64,000 nt of DNA from Dactylis glomerata (Eukaryota; Streptophyta; Magnoliopsida; Poales; Poaceae), in contig QXEO01002100.1 in the NCBI GenBank assembly GCA_007115705.1, positions 1-64,000 of the forward strand, given 5' to 3'. Below, in pieces: positions 1 through 11,177 of this stretch (positions within the stretch are counted from its first letter, which is position 1; the number at the start of each line of letters is the position of its first letter). The position numbers were made by a program, and so were the translations under genes. The notes below the pieces were generated by a model, which saw nothing but the letters and a program-made list of their open reading frames with translations, ran no database searches and had not been told where the DNA came from.

Positions 1-3000
1 GGTGGTGACTCAACATAAAAGTAAAAAAAATCCCTTCACAGAGGGAAGCAATGATTGCAAGTTTTATAGACCTTCAAAAATTATGTTACTTACCGGCTTT
101 GAGCTCTCATTGCCCCCATCATAAGCATCATGAATGGTTAAAGTTAATGCGAGAACAATTATGATGCATATGCTTGACAAATCATAAGTCAAAAACGTCG
201 TGCCCCGTGAATACGAGTACCCAAACCTCATGCTACTTTACTTAGAGTCCCAAGCAGGGCTCTTGTCATTGTAAGTATATATGTATCATGGAGAACCGCC
301 AACGGGGTACCTCCGTGCCCGATGACATGGAACAAGCCCACATCAAAATGACAGGACAAGTAGACAATGAACACCTCGACATCTCTTTTATTTGCCATTT
401 ATTTAGCTTTTTATTTTGAGATGCGTCGTCGAATATCCACCATGGGTATGCTACAAATTTCCACCATGAAATATGCATGGCTTAGATTGGCGGCCCAGGC
501 GTTTCCCTAACACATAACAAACTCCATGATCCCACAAGATTCCCAATTTATTTTACACCGCGGGCATCCATAAACAAAAGATCACGATATCAACTCAAAT
601 AAGAAGTGCAATGTTGAAAGCTTGCCCCATGACAGCATGGTTGGGCTAGTATCCAACTTACAACTTGCAAGCATAACAACTCAACATAAGAGGCCACAAT
701 GTCAAATTTTTAAGAACAAGAAAAAGTAAAGTGTGCCTTCCGGTTCTTGAGAGCTTTACTAACCAATTTTCACATAACACTGGTAAGAGTTTAATTTGAA
801 GAGAAAATAAAAGCAAGTCAAATTTACTTGGAATAGCAAATTGCTAATAGGTATGTATGGTGGACACTTTGGAAAACTTTGGTTTTTAGGAGTTGGAAGC
901 ACGAGTAGAGCTCATACTCAGTACAAGGTGAGGGTTAGCAAAAGACTGGGAGCGACCAACTATGAGAGCAATAATGGCCATAATCATGCAAAGCGACAAA
1001 GCGACATTAAAAAAAACATAAGATGGCATCAAAAGTCAAAAACTAAATGATCATAGAGGCTATTGGCGACTTTGTAAGAGTCTAACATGTGTGAGCATGC
1101 GCCAAGTCAACCCAAATAAAGCATCAAGGAGAAAACCAAAATAATGCTTCCAAACAAAAAAAACAACGCATGATTTTTTCAAAGGCTCATTAAGCAATCT
1201 CAGTTATTTGAGACAAGTCATGCTACAGCAAAACCAATAAGCATACTATCAAAAAGACATCAATCATGACATGAAAAAGCCTAAGCCGCAGTCTACACAA
1301 GCTCCTTCTTGTACCACTTTTTTGCATAAAGCTTTTTCTCTTTTCCAACACCATTTGAAATTTTTATAAACACCTCTTTTGATGAAAACCAATAAAGCTC
1401 AGAGGCAAAAATACACCTTGATGAAAAGATATAAGAAGATCTGAATGCAAATCAAGGCAAAAACAAAAACCAAAAGCAGTAGCAGAAAAAGAAGAACACT
1501 CGGTTTTTGATAAGAATGAAAACTAGAGCGTTCTTGGCAAATGAAAAGCAAGGCAACTTCTCCAAAGGAATTTTGTTGGGGTCCAACCATTTATTGCAGA
1601 AAACAAAACAAAACTAAAACAACTGACGCTCCAAGAAAAACACATAGTGCATGAAGCAATAAAAATATAGTGTTTTGAAAGGTGACCTAATTTTTGCCGA
1701 TGAAGAAGGGGTGCCTCGGGGGCATCCCCAAGCTTTGAGCTTGTACTTCTTGGATATTTCTTGGGTGATGCATGGGCATCCTCAAGCTTGAGCTTTTGTC
1801 CGTTCTTCAACTCATCTCATCACTCTCCGATCCCTACACTTGAAAACTTCCTTCATACAAAACTAAACACAAATCTATTAGCAACATTAGTGTAGCATAA
1901 TATATAATCAACCTCTTTTTGCTTCAGGTTTGAACCCAAAACCACCACATATAAAGTATATACTACTGTAGCTGAAGGGTTTCGCAGCATAGAAAACAAA
2001 AATTTTCCTACGGAAGCGAACAAGAAAGCCAAGATCTAATCTAGGAGATGTAATCAACGAGAGAGGTAGATGAGATCTTCATACCCTTGAAGATTCGCAC
2101 AGTGGAAACGTTCAATAGAACGTGGTTGACGTAGTCGTACTCGCCGTCTCCTCCTCGCGATCCGATCCGATCCTACGCCGCAAGTGGCGGCGCCTCCGAG
2201 AGTTGCACACGTGTGGTGCAGCGATGTCTCCTCCTTCCTTGGTCCAGCAAGTATGGTGGAGAGATAGATTGGATCGGCAGCACGACGGCGTGGTGCTTAT
2301 GGTGGAGAGTTTTTGCGGCAGGGCTTCGCCTACGCGCAGTCGGAGAGAGAGAGAGGGAGGGCAGCAGTTGGCGGCTAGGGTTTGGGTTAGGGGTGAGAGA
2401 GGGCTGCGCCCTTGCCCCCTATATATAGAGGGGTGGCCGGCCAGCTTGGCCTCTCCCCAAAACCTAGGGCGCCGACTTGGAGTAGGAAGAGTGGGGGGCA
2501 AGTTTCCCCCCCTTCCTTCTTTGAAGACTCCCTTAGGGTTTCCCCTTGGGCTGGCCGGCTGGGCCTTAGGGGCCTTGTGCGCCTGGCCCAAGGCGGCCAG
2601 GGCACTTCCCCTTAGGCCCACGCAGGCCTCTGTCAAGTGGGCCCACGTTGGTCCCACTCCGGAACCTTCTAGAACCTTTCGGTACAATACCGATAAACTC
2701 CGAAACTTTTCGGAATCCAAAAACTGCTTTCCTTTATATGAATCTTATTCTCCGGACCATTCCGGAACCTCTCGTGACGTCCTGGATCTCATCCGAGACT
2801 CCGAACTAAAACATAAACCAATTATCCATTCTATCCTAGCATCGATACACGTCAAGTGTGTAACCCTACGGGTTCGAGAATATGTAGACATGATCTTCTA
2901 TCAATAATCAACAGCGGGATCTGGAAACCCATATTGACTCCCACATATTCATCGATGATCATATCAGATGAACCGCGATGTCAGGATTCAATTAATCCCG

Positions 3001-4172
3001 TATATGTATTCCCTTCATCACACGATATTTTACTTGCCCGAGATTTGATCGTCGGTATCACCATACCTAGTTCAATCTCGTTCACAGCAAGTACTTTACT
3101 CGTTCCGTAATCCGATATCACTTTGTGATTAACTCCTTAACTACATGCTTGCAAGCGGTGTTGATATCGATTACCGAGTGGGCCCGAAGTATATCTCTCC
3201 GACTTGGGAGGGACAAATTCCATCTCGATACATACAACCCAACAAGTACTTTCCGATCACCTGAGAGACACCTTTATTATCACCCTCACATAGGATGATG
3301 TTTGATGACTTCAAAGCTTTCTTCCGATACTAGGGAGTTGTATTATCTCATGGTCTAAGGAATACAATACATGACATAGAAAAGCTTCGCAAAGATGAAC
3401 ACAATGACACGATCTAATTGCTCTGCTTTATTTGGGTCTGTCCATCATATCATTCTCCTAATGATATGATCTCATTATTAATTGACAACACATGTCTATG
3501 GTTAGGAAACCTTAACCATCATTAATCAATGAGCTAGTCCATAGAGGCGTACTAGGGACACGGTGTTGTTTATAAACCACACAAGTATTAAAGTTTCCGC
3601 TTAATACAATTCTAGCATGGAATATAAACATTATCATGAACAAGAATTATAATAATAACATCTTTATTATTGCCTCTAGGGCATAATTCCAACAGTAGCA
3701 ACTTCCCCAAAAGTTCCGTGATCAAAAGAACTCAAAAAGAAACCGATCGAGCGGCAACCACAAATATTGGTAGAAATCTGTCAAAATAGAACAGCTGACA
3801 AAGCTCGAATTTTTAGAGGGTTTTCTGTTGCTCAAATCAAAAAGTGTTTGACTAACGAAAGTTTGGATATAACCTGGGGCATATGCACAAGAAATTTCAG
3901 GTCCAAACTATATACAGAGAATTTTCACGAATTTTTACGGTGCAGCACCGAAAACAGTTTCAGGACAGCAACATCCCCAAATCTTTACCTCACTTGAATT
4001 AGAGGCTTCTCTTGGCACAACAATGAAATAAAAAGGATAAGGAGAGGTCATTACTGTAGTAATGACTTCTAAGACTCAAATAAAAGAAAAAGTACTGAAA
4101 ATAAAACATTGGGTTATCTCCCAAGAGTGCTTTTCTTTAACGCCTTTGAGCTAGGCGCAGAAAGTTTGCGAA
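1..4172 (-). other. Non-coding 3' internal region of Element A
   Basis: No supportable gene is present here; 1973-3694 is the Copia solo LTR. Read on the minus strand it matches 13242-15692 of Element 2. It holds hairpin H1 at 903-919 (GAGTA stem, TACTC partner) and hairpin H3 at 34-48 (CTTC/GAAG stem). The short open frames have no codon-like conservation and are shared with the other copies only as DNA. Confidence 0.75.
1973..3694 (-). repeat. Solo LTR of a BARE1/WIS/Angela-type Copia element
   Basis: This is a 1,722-bp insertion with TG...CA ends in minus orientation. Its minus-strand start, TGTTGGAATTATGCCCTAG followed by AGGCAATAATAA, is the hallmark of the BARE1/WIS/Angela LTR (family knowledge). 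It is flanked by the perfect 5-bp TSD GTAGC at 1968-1972 and 3695-3699, and the flanks rejoin to match the uninterrupted copy near 13700. There is no primer site, gag or second LTR, so it is a solo LTR left by LTR-LTR recombination. A TATA-like CTATATATAG lies at 2419-2428. The 261-residue open frame at 2122-2907 lies inside the LTR and is not a credible gene. Confidence 0.93.
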
Positions 4173-5654
4173 TCAAGTAATATCAAGTGATGAAGCATCA
4201 AGCTCATAATTTGCTCTAAGAATAGAGTCAAAAAGTAATTTCTTTCTTTTCCTAGGGAAGTGTTCCATACCTTTCTTGAGTGGGAATTAATATTTGATGG
4301 TGCCTTCCCTCATATCAATGATGGCACCTACAGTTTGAAGAAAAGGTCTTCCCAAAATAATAGGACATGAAGCATGGCATTCAACGTCCATAACGAGAAA
4401 ATCAACGGGAACAAGGTTATTGTTAACCATAATAAGAACATCATTAATCCTTCCCAAAGGTTTCTTCTTAGCAACATCAGCAATAGAAACATCATAATAA
4501 CATTTTTCAAGTGGTGGTAAGCCAAGCATGTCATAAATTTTCTAGGGATGATAGAAATACTAGCGCCTAGATCACACAAAGCATGGCAATCAAAACCATT
4601 AACATGCATATCAATGATGGGTTCCCAACCATCTTCTAACTTCTTGGGAATAGAAGCTTTTTGCTGCAATTTTTCATCCCTAATTTTCATGAGAGCATTG
4701 GTAATATGCTTAGTAAAAGCAATATTTAAAGAACTAGCATTGGGACTCAAAGCAAGCTTTTGCAAGAACAAAATAACTTCAGATATGTTGCAGCCATCAA
4801 CATCAAAATCATTAAAAGAAGTAGAGCTATCATCTCCTACACTCCGAAAAATTTCAGAACTCTTTTGAGAAAAAGTTTTGGCAGTTTTAAGCTTTTTAAC
4901 ACAAGGAGTGGGAGTTTTCTCTACACCAATCAAAGTAAGAGGATTGCTAGCATTAGGAACAACATTATTAGAGGTAGTAATAGTACAAACTTACATATTC
5001 CTAGCAACCTCATCCTCTCTTTCCCATCTAGCATGCAATTCTGCTAACAATCTAAAATTTTCATCAATTCCAACTTGGATAGCATTAGCAGTAGCAAAAA
5101 CATTGTTCTGTTTCACATCATTAAGCAACACTTTTAATTTTAGAAGTTCAACATCATGAGCAAGGCTATCAACTTTAGAAGCAAGAATATCAATTCTGCC
5201 TAACTTTTCCTCAACAGACTTGTTAAAAGCAGTTTATTTTACGATGAAGTCTTTGAGCATGACTTCAAGTTCAGAGGGCGCGACCCTAGTGTTGTTGGAG
5301 GAATTACCATAAGAGTTACCATTACCATTACCATTAGTAGAAGGATACGGCCTATAATTGTTACTAGCAAAATTGTTCCTATAAGCATTGTTGTTAAAAT
5401 TATTGTTTCTAATGAAGTTCACATCAACATGCTCTTCTTGAGCAACCAAAGAGGCTAAAGGAACATTATTAGGATCAACATGAGTCCTATCATTAGCAAG
5501 CATAGCCATAATGGTATCAATCTTATCACTCAAGGAAGAAGTTTCCTCAACTGAATTTACCTTCTTACCTTGTGAAGCTCTCTCGGTGTGCCATTCGGAA
5601 TAATTTACCATCATGTTGTCAAGTAGCTTTGTTGCGGCGCCCAAGGTAAGGGAC
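4173..5654 (-). pseudogene. gag: Element A gag-protease, 3' part, broken
   Basis: The minus-strand translation matches residues of Element 2 gag-protease from the gag C-terminal half, through an Asn-rich segment, to the retropepsin-like domain. A DLGAS catalytic motif lies near 4560, and an ILGRPF segment near 4350. The frame is damaged: a TAA at 5234-5236, another stop near 4993, and a frameshift near 4530-4545 just after the protease active site. The N-terminal part was separated by the Element 1 insertion and lies at 42835-43420, with a duplicate at 25516-26101. Position 4173-4175 matches the stop codon of the intact relative. Confidence 0.85.
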
Positions 5655-7160
5655 TAATACGTTCATTTTGCATCACTGTTTTGTATCATAATTTACTGTT
5701 ATTCATTGATATATTTCATATTTAGAGATGATACTTATGTTGTTTCCTCTATTTTTACATGTTTGATGATCATCGGAGGATTTGCTGCCAGAGTCAGGAT
5801 TCTGCTGGAAAAGGACCGTCAAGACACCATATTTTGGAAGATTAGGAAAATTCCAGAAAAATACCAGAAAATTATATTTTACCAAAAGACTCCGGAGACC
5901 AGAAGGAGAAGGAGAGAGGAGCCAGGGGCAGCCTCACGCACAGGGGGCGCGGCCTGGCCCCTGGCCGCGCCGGCCCTATGTGAGGGCGCCCTGGCCCACT
6001 TCTGGTCTCGCCCCTTCGCGTACTTCATCATCTTCGAAAACCTAAGTCAAGGGGGCTCAGAGATAGACACCGCTGCCTCAGCGGGGCAAAAAACACCAGA
6101 GAGAGAAAAGATCTCTGGCAGGCAGAAATCTGCCAGGGAAATTCCTTCCCGGAGAGGGGAGATCGTCGCCATCGCCATCACCATCGCATCGGACTTCATC
6201 GGGATCATCATCATCATCTCCATCACCAGCACCTTCATCTCCACCATCACCATGCCATCCCGCTGTAACATCTTGAGTTGGATCTTGTTATATTCTTAGG
6301 AAAAACTTTCCCGGTGTTGATTACTCTTGTAGTTGATTCTATTGAGTGGAACCGTTGAATTAAGGTTTATGTTCAGATTGTTATTTACTATTATTTCACC
6401 TCTGATCATGATCCATATGATGTCTTGTGAGTAGTTCGTTTAGTTCTTGAGGAGATGGGAGAAGTCAAGATGTTAGTAGTGAATTATGGTTGAGAAATAT
6501 TTAATGGTTTGATATTGTTGTGGTGCTATTTCACTAGTGGTGTCATGTGAACGTCAACTACATGATACTTCACCATTTATGGGCCTAGTGAGATGCATTG
6601 TGTATTTGGCTACCAATCGTGGGGTTGCTGGAGTGACATAAATCTAAACCTCCGTTGGGAAACCATTGCACCAGGGAGCGTAGGATCTTAGAGTTTAAGG
6701 CTGTGGTTAGATTTATCTTAATTACTTTCTTATATTTGCGGATGCTTGCAGGGGTATAATCACAAGTATGTATTTATCGTAGTAAGGGTAGTGCGCTAGC
6801 ACAGGTTCACCCCCATAACACTTATCAAACCAATAAAGACTACTTGGCGGTATGAAGCGAAAGCTCTTGACAGAAACTCCCGTATGTCCTCGAGAACGTT
6901 TGTTTATTATAAGTTACACAACCGGCTTGTCCTTTGCTAAAGAAAGGATTGGGCCACTTGCTGCAATTATTACCACTGTCTTTTATTTACTCGTACTTTA
7001 TTTATTTGCATTACCAAATACCCCTGAAAACCCCATTTGCTTGTATTTATAGTGAAACCTTGATCAAAACCACTAGTCAACACCTTCTGCTCCTCGTTGG
7101 GTTTGACACTCTTATTTATCGAAAGTACTACGATACACCCCCTATACTTGTGGGTCATCA
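5655..7160 (+). repeat. Element 1 5' LTR
   Basis: It is 1,506 bp and ends GGGTCATCA. The first bases are TAATACGTTC, where the 3' copy has TGATACGTCC, so the terminal TG has decayed to TA. It carries a GC-rich hairpin at 5932-5985 (CCTCAC/GTGAGG outer stem; GGCGCGGCC at 5946-5954 with GGCCGCGCC at 5963-5971) and a cryptic ATC/CAC trinucleotide tract around 6162-6255. I see no clear TATA box after the hairpin, unlike Elements 2 and 4. Confidence 0.92.
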
Positions 7161-7171
7161 AGACTATTTTC

Positions 7172-7189
7172 TGGCATCGTTGCCGGGGA
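7172..7189 (+). other. Primer-binding site, tRNA-Asp type, degraded
   Basis: TGGCATCGTTGCCGGGGA differs at two positions from the 18-nt complement of the plant tRNA-Asp(GTC) 3' end seen intact at 10909 and 53878. It lies 11 nt after the LTR, the usual gap among the elements here. Confidence 0.8.
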
Positions 7190-7207
7190 GTGTAGCGCTA
7201 TTGAAGA

Positions 7208-9274
7208 GTGGAATTGGTAAAGGTAACCGTCACTGTGAGTATTGTTTTATTTTTATTTTACTCTACTATAGAGAATTCTCCATTTGGTTTCCTATTTGGG
7301 AACACTTCTACCACTGCTGCACATGTGGATGAACCACCACCGCCACCACCTGCTGAAGTTGATCCTTTTAAAATACCTATAAAAATTGTTGGGCGTATTA
7401 TAGATAACTGCTATTTAGGAGATGGAACTGTCCATCTGGGTGATCACTTACTATTTATACATGAATTATGCGAGTTATTCAGGTGTGTAGGTATTTCACC
7501 AAGCCAGGTCAAGAAGAAGCTATTCTCTTTATCATTGAAAGGCAGAGCTGAGGAGTGGTATCGACTGCTCCAAGATGGTCCATCTATGGCATGGGAGGAC
7601 ATTGTACCTCTCTTTTATTCCAAGTTTTATCCTCCAAGTGAAATCCATAAAGATCGTAATCAGATATATAATTTTTGGCCTCATGATGGAGAAAGTATTG
7701 CCCAAGCGTGGGGGAGATTGAAGTTACTAATGCTCAAATGCCCCATTCATGAGCTCCCCAATAATATTGTTATTGATAATCTTTATGCGCGGCTTACTCT
7801 TCCTGATAAGGATTATTTGGATGCTTCTTGCTTTGGATCATTTACTCATATGAAAGAAGATGCTAAGTGGAAACTTCTTGACCGTATACAAGAGAATGCT
7901 GAAGGATGGGAAAACGACAAAGGTAGGAAGTCAGGTATAAACTATGATTATGAATGCATTAAAGCTTTTATGGGAACCGATGACTTTCATAGTGTTAGCA
8001 CTGCTTATGGTCTTGATTCTCAAATACTTGCTAATTGCCTTAAGGCCTTTGCCTCTTATCTTGATGTTCCAAAGAAAGATTGGAACAAATATCATGCGCC
8101 TTATAAAGATTCTATTAGTCATATACCTGCTGCAGCTACTGAAGTTTGTACTGTTGATAGCATTGTGCCTGAACCTTATTTTGAGAAGACACCTTTTCCT
8201 GCTAAGGTAAAGAAGTATTCTACTTTGGTAAGTGTGTCTAATAAAAGTACTAAGAAAGCTGCAGAACCTGATAAGCAAATTACTATTAAGTCTCCTGTAG
8301 CTATATTGAAGGATCTTGTTACTAAAGATGTAGGGGATGAATATATTCTTTTTTGTGAAGATGCTTCTAACATTATCTCTCATCCTAAAAAGTATAGGAA
8401 AACAAGTGTTCCTGTTATTTCTGTCAGGATTGGAGATCATTGCTATTATGGTTTATGTGATATTGGTGCTAGTGCAAGTGCTATTCCTTTAGAGCTTTAC
8501 AAAGAAATTATGCATGAGATTAGCGCTTGTGAACTTGAATATATTGATGTGGTTGTTCAGCTTGCTAACAGAGAGACTGTTTGGCCTCTTGGTATTGTTC
8601 GAGATGTGGAAGTTCTTTGCGGTAAGACTAAATACCCTACTGATTTTCTAGTACTTGGTAAGGAGGCTAGTAAAACTTATCCTATTATTTTTGGTAGACC
8701 CTTTTTGAACACTTGTGGCGCCGTGATAGATTGTAAGAAGGAGAATTTTTTTACTAAGTTTAATGGAGAGTCTTATGAGTTTAATTTTTCCAAGTTTGCT
8801 AAGACTTCTTATGAAAATGACACGCCTAATGAAAATTTTCGAGTTGAACAGCTTGCTTCTATTGCTCTCGCTCCTAATAATGCTTTGCAGCAATTCATGG
8901 AAGATCACGAAAGTGATGTTTTCAGTAAGGAAAGAGAAGAGATTGACGACATTTTTCTTCATCAACAACCGCTGACCAAGCACAATTTACCTGTGGAGGA
9001 TCTTGGTACCACTTTGCCACCTAAGGAAGATCCTGTGTTTGAATTAAAGCCTTTGCCTGATAATCTTAAATATGCTTATATTGATGATAAGAAAATATAT
9101 CCTGTTATTATTAGTTCTAAACTTTCAGGAAAGGAAGAAGAAAGATTATTGGAGATATTGAGGAAACACCGAGGAGCTATGGGATATACTCTTGATGATT
9201 TAAAAGGAATTTGCCCCACTTTATGTCAGCATGCCATTAATATGGAGAAAGACGCGAAGCCAGTCGTAGAGCAT
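7208..9274 (+). pseudogene. gag: Element 1 gag-protease (start lost, cut by Element 2)
   Basis: The frame is open from the leader to the Element 2 insertion. The first codons are not a convincing start: there is no ATG where gag is expected to begin (about 7283-7300), so the start appears mutated. The capsid-like retrotrans_gag region is at about 7370-7900, with a GRAEEWY motif near 7540 and a YPPSE motif near 7633. A retropepsin domain has DIGAS with its Asp codon at 8459-8461, and an IFGRPF segment near 8690. The frame then runs into the start of the RT region and stops at the insertion. The reading frame resumes unchanged at 17829. Confidence 0.85.
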
Positions 9275-10898
9275 TGATACGTCTCCAACGTATCTATAAT
9301 TTTTGATGCTCCATGCTTGTTTTTACACCATTTGCCTATTGTTTTGTTACACTTCGTGGCACTTTTATGCATTTTCCGGAACTAACCTATTAACGAGTTG
9401 CCACAGTGCCAGTTTCCAGTTTTCTGCTGTTTTTGTGTTTCAGAAGTGATACACAGGAAATATTCTCGGAATTGGACGAAACAAGTTCCTGAAGTCTTAT
9501 TTTACCCGGAAGCTTCCAGAGATCCGAAGAGGAGTAGGAGGGGGGCCACCAGGGCCCCACACGCAGGGGTGGCGCGGAAAAAACCTCTGACATCGCCCCT
9601 TCGCCTATAAAGACCCCCCGACGGAAAAAACCTAAGTACCCGCTCAGATTTCCAGAACACATCGCGATCCGCCGCCGCCGTCGACCCGAAGATCGGCAGG
9701 GTCCAGAAGCTCTTCCCGGCACCCTGCCGGAGAGGGGAATCGCCACCGGAGGTCTTCTTCATTGCCATGCTTGCCTCCGGAGCAATGAGTGAGTAGTCTA
9801 CCTTGGACTATGGGTCCATAGCAGTAGCTAGATGGTTGTCTCCTCCACCATGTGCTTCATGTTTAGATCTCATGAGCTGCCCTACATGATTGAGATCACC
9901 GTTATGTAATTCTACATGTTTGGTTTGTTGGGATCCGATGAATATTGGTGTTTATGATTAAGTTGCTGTACTGAATATTATCTTTTGTTATCTCTATGTT
10001 GTTTATGATCTTGCATGCTCTCCGTTGTTAGTAGCTATCTTGGCCGAGTAGTTGCTAGTGACTCCAAGAGGGGGTATTTATGCTCGATAGTGGGTTCATG
10101 CCTCTATTTAACCTGGGGGAGTGACAGAAACCTCTAAGGTTGTAGATGTGCTGTTGCTACTAGGGAGAAAACAACATTCATATGCTCAAGGGCATATGCT
10201 TTGTTTACATTATACACTTTGCTTAATGCAATTATCTGTTGTTCGCAACTTAATACTTTTGGGGTGTTCGGATTGATATCCCCGGGAGTGGATTATTAGT
10301 CATAGATGCAGTTGGATGGCGGTCTATGTATTTTGTTGTAATGCCCAGAGTAAATCTTATAGTGATCTTCTTGACATATCACGTTTATCTTTATTCTATC
10401 AATTGCCCAACTGTAATTTGTTTACCCAGCATGTGTTATTTTATCTATGGAGAGACACCACTAGTGAACTGTGGACCCCGGTCCTATTTACATCATATTG
10501 CTATCACCTGTTTACTTTCTCGTACTGTTTACTTTACTCGCATACTATATTGTTTTCCACTCGATATGCTCATAATCTTTGTTTCCAGCAAACCGGTGAG
10601 ATTGACAACCTCATTGCAAGTTGGGAACAAAGTACTTGGTTGTGTTGTGTGCAGGTTCCGCGTTGCTACTGGCCGAAGACGAGTCAACAAGTATCGTTAA
10701 ACGGCACCCTTGTTGGAGTGTTATTAAGCCAGTCTGCATCACCTTCAGTCGTCGCTGTCTCTCCTCTCCTGATCGACATTAAACCTTGGTTTCTTAACTG
10801 AGGGAAAACTCGCTGCTATACTCATCATACCTTCCTCTTGGGGTTCCCAACGGGCTGGTCATTCACCACGCACAAGGACTTACTGCTCCATGCTAGCA
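9275..10898 (+). repeat. Element 2 5' LTR
   Basis: It is 1,624 bp, starts TGATACGTCTCCAACGTATC and ends GCTAGCA. A perfect hairpin GATACGT/ACGTATC with a 5-nt loop lies at 9276-9294. A TATAAA box lies at 9606-9611 after CCTTCGCC. Relative to the 3' LTR it lacks about 40 bp of the GC-rich hairpin upstream of the TATA box, replaced by a short A run near 9578. The 161-residue open frame at 10316-10801 recurs at 17246-17731 only because LTRs are duplicated at insertion. Confidence 0.94.
9606..9611 (+). promoter_or_regulatory. TATA box of Element 2 5' LTR
   Basis: TATAAA sits in CGCCTATAAAGACCCCCC, about 330 nt into the LTR. The same site recurs in the Element 4 5' LTR (52977-52982) and in the 3' LTRs, so it marks the U3/R boundary region of this LTR type. 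Confidence 0.6.
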
Positions 10899-10908
10899 GC
10901 CTCTTTTC

Positions 10909-10926
10909 TGGCGCCGTTGCCGGGGA
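10909..10926 (+). other. Primer-binding site, tRNA-Asp, perfect
   Basis: TGGCGCCGTTGCCGGGGA is an exact 18-nt complement of the plant tRNA-Asp(GTC) 3' end, 10 nt after the LTR. A second identical 18-mer lies at 10986-11003 with similar upstream bases (CTTTTCTGG), 77 nt downstream. Confidence 0.85.
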
Positions 10927-11177
10927 ACGAAGAAGAATAATCTCCCTCGTCAACTGGGCGCCATCATCAGCAGCAGCTTCTTTTCTGGCGCCGTTGCCGG
11001 GGAGGAAGAGAAGACTTCTGCGAGGGAAGTTTTTTGCACACACATCTTTTACTTTGTTTTATTGTTTTGTTTTGCTTTACTTTATTTATTTTACCTGCAT
11101 TGCTTTATATCAAAAACCCAAAAAAAAATTAGAATCCTTGGTAGTTGTTTTTACTTGTTTACTTTCGTTTTGCTGAA

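Larger units (their letters stand above)
1..5654 (-). mobile_element. Element A, left part: minus-strand Athila-like pol-less LTR retrotransposon
   Basis: This stretch is the reverse complement of the internal part of Element 2, matching about 11770-15692: the 3' half of gag-protease followed directly by the same non-coding 3' region. The 3' LTR lies left of the window. The body is broken by a solo Copia LTR (1973-3694) and by Element 1 after 5654. It resumes at 25516 and again, as a duplicate, at 42835, and ends with the 5' LTR at 43611-45263. No reverse transcriptase or integrase is present between gag and the 3' region, as in Element 2. Confidence 0.88.

Noticed and set aside
2122..2907. 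261-residue plus-strand open frame
   Set aside because: It is antisense within the Copia solo LTR, GC-rich and compositionally biased, with overlapping open frames on both strands; no domain recognised.
10316..10801. 161-residue open frame, repeated with few changes at 17246-17731
   Set aside because: It lies within both LTRs of Element 2; the similarity comes from LTR duplication at insertion, and related LTRs do not keep the frame.
10909..10926. Possible tRNA-Asp gene fragments at the TGGCGCCGTTGCCGGGGA sites
   Set aside because: Only the 18-nt complement of the tRNA 3' end is present at LTR edges; no cloverleaf. They are primer-binding sites.
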